DNA from: Pteria penguin
Taxonomy: Eukaryota; Mollusca; Bivalvia; Pterioida; Pteriidae
Direction of reading: 5' to 3'
DNA length: 64,000 nucleotides
Assembly: GCA_035048485.1 (NCBI GenBank)
Contig: CM068581.1
Span: 6,151,430-6,215,429, forward strand
Of the stretch, positions 1-10,190 are shown in pieces. Every line of letters starts with the position of its first letter. Position 1 is the first letter of the stretch. The translations under genes and the position numbers were made by a program. The notes beneath the pieces are model-generated. The model ran no database searches, was not told the DNA's origin, and worked only from the letters and a program-made list of their open reading frames with translations.

Positions 1-135
1 CATCTCTTTAACTCAAAATACGACAGCATTACGTCTTTACAATATGTATTAAAACAATATTTATATCATGATAAAACATAGTTCAACTCTTTTGTATGAA
101 GAATTACGATTTTTTTTGGCCTTCGTTTTTATAAA

Positions 136-629
136 CAGGTTGGGCACATCCCTCTAAAAAGAGACATTCCTTGTTTAGAGAGACATTTTGCCGGCATTAA
201 AAATGTCTCTCTAAAGAGGGATGTTTTCGACCTTAATGCCTGAGTTCCCAAGAACTGAAAAATCAAAATTTATAATTTTTACATGAAAATTAAAATCGCA
301 CATCTACAGTACATACTGAACAATGTTTGTAAAAGACGTTGACCTGTAGGATGTACCATTTTCAAGTTTGATGATGTAAAACTTCTGCAGCTATAAACAC
401 AAAAATGGTTGATAGAAATTCCAAATATTCTTTACAATATTGCATAGAACATTGTAAAGATGTGCGCTGTTAGTTTTCAAATCAAAATTCCAAAATTTAG
501 ATTTGTGATATGAAGGAACTCATGCATTAAGCTGGAAAAATCCCTCTTTAGAGAGACAATTTTTTAAATGCTAATGAAGTATCCCTCTAAATGTGGAATA
601 TCTCTCTTTCGAGGGATGTGCCCAACCTG
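136..629. mobile_element. MITE-like DNA element with 35-bp terminal inverted repeats
   Basis: The element begins CAGGTTGGGCACATCCCTC at 136 and ends with the reverse complement of the same sequence at 629. The terminal inverted repeat runs about 35 bp with three mismatches. It is flanked on both sides by ATAAA (131-135 and 630-634), a candidate 5-bp target duplication. The ends also carry further copies of a CCCTCT / AGAGAGACATTTT motif. One pair forms a hairpin at 174-216, and a diverged pair lies at 543-600. No transposase frame is present, so this would be a non-autonomous element moved in trans. The superfamily is not assigned, because neither the termini nor the target duplication length is diagnostic to me. 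Confidence 0.75.
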
Positions 630-739
630 ATAAACACTTAAAATTTTCATGTTTTTATAAAACCTATGATTTCCACATAAACAAAAATTGTATTTTTATG
701 ACGGTAATTGTTTGGAGCATGCGCACAACTTAAGGTTCA

Positions 740-937
740 GGGTCCGGCGCCATAAACTGAGAATATATTTAAGTCAAAATTTCATATTCTTCTGTTCATT
801 AATGAATTAACAACTGGGATTTGGATTTTATTTAGTTTTATTCCATTGATAGATAAAATTAAACCATTCTGCATGAGAATTTTGACAATGGAATAAATTA
901 AAATGAAATATCATTCTCAGTTTATGGCGCCGGACCC
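740..937. mobile_element. Short foldback element with perfect 25-bp inverted ends
   Basis: Positions 740-764 and 913-937 are perfect inverted repeats of 25 bp beginning GGGTCCGGCGCCATAAACTG. The interior continues to pair imperfectly: TTATTCCATTG faces CAATGGAATAA, and a short palindrome TTCATTAATGAA lies between. The transcript or single strand could therefore fold along most of its 198 bp. No coding capacity and no clear target duplication are visible. If extended outward by two bases the left end reads CAGGG, as in some hAT-type elements, but the right end breaks that pattern. A MITE is the simplest reading. Confidence 0.65.
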
Positions 938-1080
938 AGATTTTATTTTCTTTAATTAAAGCTCTGGGGTGTAACTATATTTTGCCCTTATTTTTTTTTT
1001 TTATTTATAATTACATTTTTGTTTGTGTGCTTTGTTTATGTTCACATACCACATGAATTTCTTTTATATAGAGGGATAGA

Positions 1081-4000
1081 GGTATATAAAGATACATTGG
1101 CAGGTGGTATACCCTGTATATAAAGATACACTGGCAGATCGTATACCCGTTTATAAAGATACACTGGGAGGTCGTATACCCCGTATATAATAATACACTG
1201 GCAGGTGGTATACCCCGTATATAAAGATACACTGGCAGGTCGTATACCCCGTATATAAAGATACACTGGCAGGTGGTATACCCCGTATATAAAGATACAC
1301 TGGCAGATCGTATACCCGTTTATAAAGATACACTGGGAGGTCGTATACCCCGTATATAATAATACACTGGCAGGTGGTATACCCCGTATATAAAGATACA
1401 CTGGCAGGTCGTATACCCCGTATATAAAGATACACTGGCAGGTGGTATACCCCGTATATAAAGATACGCTGGCAGGTGGTATGCCCCGTATATAAAGATA
1501 CACAAGCAGGTCGTATGCCCCGTATATAAAGATACGCTGGCAGGTCGTATACCCCGTATATAAAGATACACTGGTCACTGGCAGATCGTATACCCGTTTA
1601 TAAAGATAGACTGGGAGGTCGTATACCCCGTATATAATAATACACTGGCAGGTGGTATACCCCGTATATAAAGATACACTGGCAGGTCGTATACCCCGTA
1701 TCTAAAGATACACTGGCAGGTGGCATACCCCGTATGTAAAGATACACTGGCAGGTGGTATACCCTGTATATAAAGATACACTGGCAGGTCGTATGCCCCG
1801 TATATAAAGATACGCTGGCAGGTGGTATACCCCGTATATAAAGATACACTGGCAGGTGGTATACGCTGTATATAAAGATACACTGGCAGGTCGTATGCCC
1901 CGTATATAAAGATACACTGGCAGGTCGTATGCCAGGTATATAATGATACACTGGCAGGTCGTATGCCAAGTATATAAAGATACACTGGTCACTGGCTGGT
2001 CGTATACCCCGTTTGTAAAGATACACTGTGAGGTCGTATACCCCGTATATAAAGATACACTGGCAGGTGGTATACCCTGTATATAAAGATACACTGGTCA
2101 CTGGCTGGTCGTATACCCCGTTTATAAAGATACACTGGCAGGTCGTATGCCCCGTATATAAAGATACACTGGCAGGTGGTATAACTCGTATATAAAGATA
2201 CTTTGGCGGGTCGTATACCCCGTATATAAAGATACTCTGGCAGGTCGTATGCCCCGTATATAAGGATACACTGGTAGGTGACTGGTAGTATGCCCCGTAT
2301 ATAAAGATACACTGGCAGGTGGTATACCCTGTATATAATGATACACTGGCAGGTGGTAAACCCCATATATAAAGATACACTGGCAGGTCGTATGCCCCGT
2401 ATATAAGGATACACTGACAGGTGACTGGTAGTATACCCCGTATATAAAGATACACTGGCAGGTGGTGTACCCTGTATATAATGATACACTGGCAGGTGGT
2501 ATACCCCGTATATAAAGATACTTTGGCGGGTCGTATGCCAGGTATATAAAGATACACTGGCAGGTCGTATGCCCCGTATATAAAGATACACTGGCAGGTC
2601 GTATGCCCCGTATATAAAGATACTTTGGCGGGTCGTATGCCTCGTATATAAAGATGCACTGGCAGGTCGTATGTCCCGTTTATAAAGATACTCTGGCAGG
2701 TCGTATATCCCGTATTTAAAGATACACTGGCAGGTCGTATGCCAGGTATATAAAGATACACTGGCAGGTCGTACGTCCCGTATATAAAGATACACTGGCA
2801 GGTCGTATGCCCCGTATATAAAGATACTTTGGCGGGTCGTATGCCTCGTATATAAAGATGCACTGGCAGGTCGTATGTCCCGTTTATAAAGATACTCTGG
2901 CAGGTCGTATATCCCGTATTTAAAGATACACTGGCAGGTCGTATGCCAGGTATATAAAGATACATTGGCAGGTCGTATGTCCCGTATATAAAGATACACT
3001 GGCAGGTCGTATGCCCCGTATATAAAGATACACTGTGAGGTCGTATGCCCCGTATATAAAGATACTCTGGCAGGTCGTATGCCAGGTATATAAAGATAAA
3101 CTGGCATGTCGTACGCCCCGTATATAAAGATACACAGGCAGGTCGTATGCGCCTCATATACAGAGATACTCTGGCAGGTCGTATGCCAGGATATATAAAG
3201 ATACTCTGGCAGGTCGTATGCCCCGTATATAAAGATAGTCTGGCAGGTCGTATGCCACGTATATAATGATAAACTGGCAGGTCGTATGCCCCGTATATAC
3301 ATGTAAAGATACACTGGCAGGTCGTATGCCCCGTATATAAAGATACACTGGCAGGTCGTATGCCCCGTATATAAGGATACACTGGCAGGTGACTGGTAGT
3401 ATGCCAGGTATATAATGATACACTGGCAGGTGGTATACTCTGTATATAATGATACACTGGCAGGTCGTATGCCCCGTATATAAAGGTACTTGGGCGGGTC
3501 GTATGCTAGGTATATAAAGATACACCGGCAGGTCGTATGACCCGTATATAAAGATACTCTGGCAGGTCGTATGTCCCGTTTATAAAGATTTTCTGGCAGG
3601 TCGTATGCCCCGTATATAAGGATACACTGGCAGGTGGTATACTCTGTATATAATGATACACTGGCAGGTGGTATACCCTATATATAATGATACACTGGCA
3701 GGTGGTATACTCTGTAAATAATGATACACTGGCAGGTGGTATAGTCTGTATATAATGATACACTGGCAGGTCGTATGCTAGGTATATAAAGATACACTGG
3801 CAGGTCGTATGCTAGGTATATAAAGATACACTGGCAGGTCGTATGCCCCGTATATAAAGATACTCTGGCAGGTCGTATGTCCCGTTTATAAAGATTTTCT
3901 GGCAGGTCGTATATCCCGTATGTAAAGATACACTGGCAGGTCGTATGCCAGGTATATAAAGATACACTGGCAGGTCGTACGTCCCGTATATAAAGATACA

Positions 4001-5767
4001 CTGGCAGGTCGTATGCCCCCATATATAAAGATACACTGGCAGGTCGTATGCCCCGTATATAAAGATACTCTGGCAGGTCGTATGCCAGGTATATAAAGAT
4101 AAACTGGCATGTCGTACGCCCCGTATATAAAGATACACAGGCAGGTCGTATGCCCCTTATATATAGAGATACTCTGGCAGGTCGTATGCCAGGATATATA
4201 AAAATAAACTGGCAGGTCGTATGCCCCGTATATAAAGATACACTGGCAGGTCGTATGCCCCCTATATAAAGATACTTTGGCAGGTCGTATGCCAGGTATA
4301 TAATGATAAACTGGCAGGTCGTATGCCCCGTATATAAAGATACTTTGGCAGGTCGTATGCCAGGTATATAATGATAAACTGGCAGGTCGTATGTCCCGTA
4401 TATAAAGATACTTTGGCAGGTCGTATGCCAGGTATATAATGATAAATGGCACGTCCTATGCCCCGTATATAAAGATACACTGGTAGGTGGTATGCCAGGT
4501 ATATAATGATAAACTGGCAGGTCGTATGCCCCGTATATAAAGATACTTTGGCAGGTCGTATGCCAGGTATATAATGATAAACTGGCAGGTCGTATGCCCC
4601 GTATATAAAGATACATTGGCAGGTCGTATGCCCATATATAAAGATACACTGTGAGGTCGTATGCCCCGTATATAAAGATACTCTGGCAGGTCGTATGCCA
4701 GGTATATAAAGATAAACTGGCATGTCGTACGCCCCGTATATAAAGATACACAGGCAGGTCGTATGCCCCTTATATATAGAGATACTCTGGCAGGTCGTAT
4801 GCCAGGATATATAAAAATAAACTGGCAGGTCGTATGCCCCGTATATAAAGATACACTGGCAGGTCGTATGCCCCATATATAAAGGTACTTTGGCAGGTCG
4901 TATGCCAGGTATATAATGATACACTGGCAGGTCGTATGCCCCGTATATAAAGATACAATGGCAGGTCGTATGCTCCGTATATAAAGATACTTTGGCAGGT
5001 CGTATGCCAGGTATATAATGATAAACTGGCAGGTCGTATGCCCCGTATATAAAGATACTTTGGCAGGTCGTATGCCAGGTATATAATGATAAACTGGCAG
5101 GTCGTATGCCCCGTATATAAAGATACACTGGCAGGAGGTATACCCTGTATATAAAGATACAGTGGCAGGTCGTATGCCCCGTATATAAAGATACACTGGT
5201 AGGTGGTATGCCAGGTATATAATGATAAACTGGCAGGTCGTATGCCCCGTATATAAAGATACTTTGGCAGGTCGTATGCCAGGTATATAATGATAAACTG
5301 GCAGGTCGTATGCCCCGTATATAAAGATTCACTGTCAGGTGGTATACCCTGTATATAAAGATACACTGGCAGGTCGTATGCCCCGTATATAAAGATACAT
5401 TGGCAGGTCGTATGTCCCGTATATAAAGATAAACTGGCAGGTCGTATGCCCCGTATATAACGATACACTGGCAGGTCGTATGCCCCGTATATAAAGATAC
5501 ACTGGCAGGTCGTATGCCCCGTATATAAAGATACTCTGGCAGGTCGTATGCCAGGTATATAAAGATACACTGGCAGGTCGTATACCAGGTATATAAAGAT
5601 ACACTGGCAGGTCGTATGCCCCGTATATAAAGATACTCTGGCAGGTCGTATGCCAGGTATATAAAGATACACTGGCAGGTCGTATGCCAGGTATATAAAG
5701 ATACACTGGCAGGTCGTATACCAGGTATATAAAGATACACTGGCAGGTCGTATGCCAGGTATATAAA
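1081..5767. repeat. 34-bp minisatellite array (about 138 copies)
   Basis: The unit reads GTATATAAAGATACACTGGC followed by a GGTCGTATGCCCC-like half. The 34-bp spacing is constant over about 4.7 kb. The left third is rich in units with GGTGGTATACCCC. The right two thirds favour GGTCGTATGCC followed by CCG or AGG. Blocks of variants recur at multiples of the unit: about 170 bp (near 1132 and 1302), 204 bp (near 2628 and 2832) and 612 bp (near 4081 and 4693). In 4260-5310 an alternating A/B pattern gives a 68-bp higher-order unit. A few units carry a GTCACTG or GTGACTG insertion (for example 1572, 1985, 2095, 2278). The long minus-strand open frames are a by-product of the unit lacking stops. 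Confidence 0.97.
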
Positions 5768-6016
5768 GAGAAGTAATTACTGGTTCACCCAGGTATCTTC
5801 TCACAACGTCATGTAAACATCAGGTTCTCAGGTGTTATATGCAGGTAGAATGTTGTACTCATTGGCATTTTATTGTTTCTTGATTTGTTTTTTTAGCTCA
5901 ATAGATTTCAACTTCTATTGAGTAACAAGACCTACGTCTCAATAATCTCAACATATAGATAGTACATGATAATTATTATAAATATTCAAATACGGAAGTA
6001 ACGGTAATAACTATAT

Positions 6017-6064
6017 TGACGGACGGGAGAATGACAAATATGACGGACGGGAGAATGTCAAATA
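6017..6064. repeat. 24-bp direct duplication, two copies
   Basis: TGACGGACGGGAGAATG starts at 6017 and again at 6041, and each copy is followed by a similar short AT-rich tail. It is too short to be called an array. Confidence 0.85.
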
Positions 6065-6086
6065 CACGTATAATGCATTTACTAAA

Positions 6087-6215
6087 AAAAAAAAACCAAA
6101 AACAAAAATACAAAAACAAAAACAAAAAACAAAAAACAAAAAAACTAAAAACAAAAAGAAAAAAAAACAAAACAAAACAACCCCCCCCCCAACCCCCAAA
6201 ACAAAAACAAAAAAC
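6087..6215. repeat. Low-complexity (AAAAAC)n-like and poly-C tract
   Basis: The plus strand is almost entirely A with interspersed C, then a run of ten C (6181-6190) and more A/C. Apparent short open frames on both strands here encode only Lys/Asn/Gln or Phe/Leu strings and are not credible. Confidence 0.9.
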
Positions 6216-6251
6216 TGTTTTACAATGTTTACACTCAGTAATTACGGGGAT

Positions 6252-6355
6252 TTAAAACTGACGCTTTGACCCAAAAGCATTTTCAATATTCTCTTTTCGA
6301 GTATTAAGATAAGCCGGGCATTCAAAATAAAATGAAACTCATCTTCATCGTCAAC
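6252..6355 (-). pseudogene. Frameshifted C-terminal relic of a non-LTR retrotransposon-type protein
   Basis: On the minus strand one frame reads EDEFHFIL (about 6344-6321). A one-base frame change then gives CPAYLNTRKENIENAFGSK, and that frame closes with a stop at 6252-6254. The pattern [E/D]DE[F/Y]HF..L.CP.Y...R...I is familiar to me from the region after the reverse transcriptase in many invertebrate non-LTR retrotransposon proteins and their domesticated-looking copies. The zinc-finger-like cysteines expected just upstream are not in frame. Only about 30 residues survive, with one frameshift, so it cannot be functional. A 101-codon open frame over 6242-6547 shares the first part but continues in the wrong frame after the shift. 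The family assignment is from memory and rests on a short motif. Confidence 0.55.
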
Positions 6356-7218
6356 ATAAAACATGTACCATTTACCATCAGCTTTTTGAGTATTATGTAC
6401 GCTTCCTGTGTCAAGATATAATGTGTAAGGAGATGATTTTTCCCGTAATATATTTCTTTCTAAAAATGTGCTTTCAAATCTAGCAAACACCCAAATATGA
6501 ATTATATAGATCAAATATATCCATAATCCTTCCATTATGCAAGGCAAAAAGCGATGTCTAATTTTATATAAATCTTGGTTGTTTTTTATTTGATTGAGTT
6601 AGCCATATGTTCGCTTTTCCTCTTGGCTGCGTCCGACTTGCACGTTATTACGTTATGGGCGTAGAAACATGAGAGCTAAGCAATCACCGCTTTTTATTTA
6701 TAACAAGAGTAGTTATTCATTTCAAACATTTACACACGCACAAAAGAAGAAATATAACAACGACATTCCCTATTCCGAGATGTCGAATCAAACAAAGGTC
6801 AATACAAGGCATTGAATATAAGAATATTATTAGAAATTCAGCATTAACATCTCGAAAATGAAGTTCTTTATACAAAGTGAATACAGCATGTATAGTGTAC
6901 GACGCAAAGTGAATACAGCATGTATAGTGTACGACGCATAGTGTTTAATTTTTGTTCCTTTTTGTTGTTTATACTTTGTGTGTTATCATAAAGGAGAAAT
7001 TCGACTCTATAGAGTGATAACTTACATTTGCCGTTACGAGAGGACTTACACTATCTGTTCACTTAAATCTCATAAGGTCATACCATTCCATGTTCGTCTG
7101 GCCACACGACCATCTAATACCCGTCTCGCCTCATGACTGCCCCATGCCCGCCTCACCCCATTATTATCTCTCGTACATCTCATCCTCAACGACCGTCTAA
7201 TGACCGTCTCGCCCCATG
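6356..7218. other. Unique spacer, no gene seen
   Basis: The remainder of the 101-codon minus-strand open frame ends near 6547, with no recognisable domain. The rest is AT-rich with no RNA gene or convincing exon. A two-copy 32-bp duplication lies at 6873-6936. Confidence 0.6.
6873..6936. repeat. 32-bp direct duplication, two copies
   Basis: CAAAGTGAATACAGCATG starts at 6873 and again at 6905, and the two 32-bp copies are essentially identical. A perfect two-copy repeat like this suggests a recent local duplication. Confidence 0.9.
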
Positions 7219-7308
7219 ACCATCTATCGTAAGTGACGTCCGACGACCATCTATCGTAAGTGACGTCCGACGACCATCTATCGTAAGTGATGTCCGACGA
7301 CCATCTTT
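7219..7308. repeat. 27-bp short tandem array (about 3 copies)
   Basis: CGTAAGTGACGTCCGACGAC recurs at 27-bp spacing (about 7228, 7255, 7282), with one base change in the last copy. Upstream, 7100-7218 has looser CCATCTAA / CGTCTCGCC-type repeats that may be decayed units of the same kind. Confidence 0.85.
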
Positions 7309-7424
7309 CCAACCCAAGAGTAGGTTCTCGGTGTCAGAGGTCAGTGTAAACAGGTTTGTTGCAAAATTTACATAGAATTTACAACAAGATAAAATCAGTT
7401 GGATAAAATAATACAAATAGTATT

Positions 7425-8958
7425 ATACATGTAATGATGAAATCATACAAATAGTATTGCAATGATGAAATCATACAAATAGTGTTATAATGATAAAATC
7501 ATACAAATAGTAGCATAATGATAAAATTATAAAAGTAGTATTGTAATGATGGAATCATTCCAATAGTATTATAATGATATAATCATACAAATAGTGTTAC
7601 AATGATAATTTCATACAATAGTATTATAATGATGAAATTATACAAATGGTATTATAATGATATAATCATACATATAGTATTATAATGATTAAATCATACA
7701 AATGGTATTATAATGATGAAATCATACAAATAGCATTACAATGATAAAATCATACAAATAGTATTATAATGATGAAAGCATACAAATAATATTACAATGA
7801 TGAAATCAAAGAAATAGTATTGCAATGATGAAATCAAACAAATAGTATTACAATAATGAAATCATACAAATTGTATTGTAATTATAAAATCATACAAATA
7901 GTATTGTAATGACGAAATCATACTATTAACACTATAATGATAATATCATACAAAGAGTATTATAATAATGAAATCATACAAAAAATATAATGATAAATAC
8001 ATATAGTATTATAATTATGAAATCATAATGATTAAATCATACAAATTGTATTGCAATGATGAAATCATATTAAAAATATTATATGATATAATCATACAAA
8101 TAGTATTGTAATGATGAAATCATACAAGTAGTATTATAATGATAAAATCATACAAATAGTAGCATAATGATGAAATAATACAAATAGTATTAAAATGATG
8201 AAAGCATACAAATTGTATTCCATTTATAAAATCCTTCAAATAGTAATGTATTGAAAAAAGAATACATATAATATTATAATGATAAAATCATAAAAGTAGT
8301 ATTGCAATGATGAAATCATACAAATAGAATTATAATGATGAAATGATACAAATAGTATTATAATGATAAAATCATACAGATAGTATTATAATGATGAGAT
8401 CATACAAATAATAAGCCGGCGTGGCCTAGTGGTATCGCGCTGGACTCCAGATCGGGAGGCCGGGGTTCGAGTCCTGCTCTGGTCTTGCCGGTGTCCTGTC
8501 TTTCGGATGAGACAGTAAAACCGAGGCTCCGTGTCGTAGAATGCATGGCACGTTAAAGATCCCTCACTGCTTCGGGTGGGTCCGTTGCAAAGGTCAAAAT
8601 TTGTATGCCCCGCATCAAGCAGATGCTGTCACCATATACGTGAAATATTCGTGGTGTGACGTTAAACAAAAATCAATCAATCAATCAATCATACAAATAG
8701 TATTATAATGATAAGATCATACAAACAGTATTGCAATGACGAAATCATACAAATAGTATTATAATGATGAAATCATACAAATAGCATTGCAATGACGATA
8801 TCATACAAATAGTATTATAATGATGAAATCATGCAAATAGTATTATGATGATACAATAGTATTATAATGATGAAAGCATACAAATAGTATTGCAATGATG
8901 AAATCATACAAATAGTGATATAATGATGAAATCATACAAATTATGTATTGGATCTCCT
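7425..8958. repeat. 28-bp AT-rich minisatellite array (about 45 copies), split by a SINE
   Basis: The unit core is ATGATGAAATCATACAAATA followed by GTATTATA. The period is about 28 bp, with frequent one- to three-base length changes and substitutions, so the array is more diverged than the 34- and 31-bp arrays. It is interrupted by the SINE at 8411-8687 and resumes in phase with the duplicated target. Its TAGTATTATAATGATG segment resembles part of the 31-bp unit of the large array (TAGTATAACATTATGATG), so a remote common origin is possible. Confidence 0.92.
8411..8687 (+). mobile_element. tRNA-derived SINE, copy 1
   Basis: The head resembles a tRNA gene. It has a polymerase III A box TGGCCTAGTGG (8422-8432) and a B box GGTTCGAGTCC (8464-8474), and starts AGCCGGCGTGG. 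The body contains TTTCGGATGAGACAGTAAAA, GATCCCTCACTGCTTCGGG and CACCATATACGTGAAAT. It ends in an (ATCA)n tail. ATCATACAAATA is duplicated on both sides (8399-8410 and 8688-8699), giving a 12-bp target duplication within the host 28-bp array. This copy shares its body with copies at 9314-9587 and 61949-62227. The anticodon-stem region has decayed. A V-type or Meta-type mollusc SINE is possible, but I do not assign a family. Confidence 0.88.
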
Positions 8959-9313
8959 GTGTTCCGCTTACGTCGCCCATTCATCAAGTAAAATCTGTAT
9001 AATAATACATTTTCCATTTTATACCTACTTTATACCTACTTTATACCTACTTTCGTCGTTTATACATTCAAATATTACTGGACTACAAATTATCAATTTT
9101 ACCTTATTATAACCTTCTTTCTATTGGCAATTGAAATCATTAGTCATTACTGTGTGTATTTCTCTTAGTTTTACTTCACATTACACAAATGTGTTTTCCA
9201 TATGGATATATTAATTAATACATTTGTATTCAGTCAAAACATGTATGCAGTTATGCTGTTTGAGAAACACATGTACGAGTCTTTCCTCCGTTGTAGTCTG
9301 TTCTTTAAAATAT
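8959..9313. other. Unique AT-rich spacer
   Basis: No gene or RNA is seen. A short 12-bp triplication (TTTATACCTACT-like, about 9030-9052) is present. The stretch ends at the tail side of the second SINE. Confidence 0.6.
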
Positions 9314-9587
9314 ATTGATTGACTGATTATTGTTTTACATGTACGTCACTCCACGATTATTTCACGTATATGGTGACGGCATCTGCCTGATGCATTGCAC
9401 ACAAATTTAGACCTTTGCAAGGGACCAACCCGAAGCAGTGAGGGATCTTCTACGTGCCACGCCTACCGTGATACGGGACCTCGGTTTTTATTGTCAGACC
9501 GAACACAGGTGTGCCCAGGACGGAAGTCGAACCCGGTACCTCTCAGTCACGAGCCGAGCACCTTATCCACAAGGCCACACCGGCTTC
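9314..9587 (-). mobile_element. tRNA-derived SINE, copy 2
   Basis: This is the reverse-strand copy of the same SINE. The head (ending AGCCGGTGTGG when read on the minus strand) is at about 9587 and the tail, with AATCAGTCAATCAAT, is at about 9314. The body motifs seen in copy 1 are present in order on the minus strand. Imperfect flanking repeats CTTTAAAATAT (about 9303) and CTTTGAAAATAT (about 9588) could be the target duplication. The B box has one extra change compared with the other copies. The open frame 9395-9601 is only this element read backwards. Confidence 0.85.
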
Positions 9588-9629
9588 CTTTGAAAATATG
9601 ACTTGTATTGTAACTATTAATAATAATAG

Positions 9630-9631
<2 letters not shown>

Positions 9632-9708
<77 letters not shown>
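9632..9708. repeat. (AT)n microsatellite
   Basis: This is about 38 uninterrupted AT dinucleotides, located about 45 bp beyond the head of the second SINE. It is self-complementary and likely to vary in length and be error-prone in assembly. Confidence 0.97.
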
Positions 9709-9709
<1 letters not shown>

Positions 9710-9849
9710 GCATTATGTACATACTACAGTTGATGAACACCGAATCTGTTTCCAAGATTATTAACGGCCACATTCAGCAGCGCATTATCTGATATTATCT
9801 GTATGAAAAAAAGATTAAAATATATATATTTAAGTACATGTACTTGTAA

Positions 9850-10180
9850 TGAGACATTTGTCCCGATGTCTTGTAATAAAATATATGATAGTCCCCATGT
9901 CTGTAGCTAGACGACAGATGATGGTCCCAATATCTGTAGAATTTGGGTCAAAGGTCTTTCGGTGTTATTTTGCATACAAACAATACCAAACGACCTCTAA
10001 CTCAAATTCTAATTGGCTGTAATGACAGGTCATCCTGAAATGACTGCGAATCCGCAGTTGTAAGATTTTGTACATGGAGAGTATCGTGCAGGAACGAAAT
10101 ATAAGTCGCGTTTTAATAAGATTGGTGTCTGTTATAAGATGTATGAAGGCCCCAGTGTCTGTACTAAAATACATTTGTGT
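9850..10180. repeat. Degenerate outlying units of the 29-bp array
   Basis: Scattered pieces match the unit of the array at 12000-14215. GATGGTCCCAATATCTGTAG lies at about 9919, and GTATGAAGGCCCCAGTGTCTG at about 10140 with flanking TATAAGAT and ACTAAAATAC. They look like decayed edge units separated from the main array by the unique block at 10191-11990. Confidence 0.6.
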
Positions 10181-10190
10181 GCTAGTCATG

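Larger units (their letters stand above)
5768..6251. other. Unique AT-rich spacer with a short duplication and a low-complexity tract
   Basis: No gene is supported. The stretch contains a two-copy 24-bp direct repeat (6017-6064) and an A-rich/C-rich tract (6087-6215), both listed separately. It borders the retroelement relic on its right. Confidence 0.7.

Noticed and set aside
1598..3457. 619-codon minus-strand open frame and its overlapping companions up to 5804
   Set aside because: It lies wholly inside the 34-bp array, all three minus frames are open at once, and the products are the same peptide repeat in shifted phase.
9395..9601. 68-codon plus-strand frame resembling frames seen elsewhere in bivalve gene predictions
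   Set aside because: It is the reverse strand of the second SINE. The same frame occurs on the minus strand of the third copy (61822-62148).
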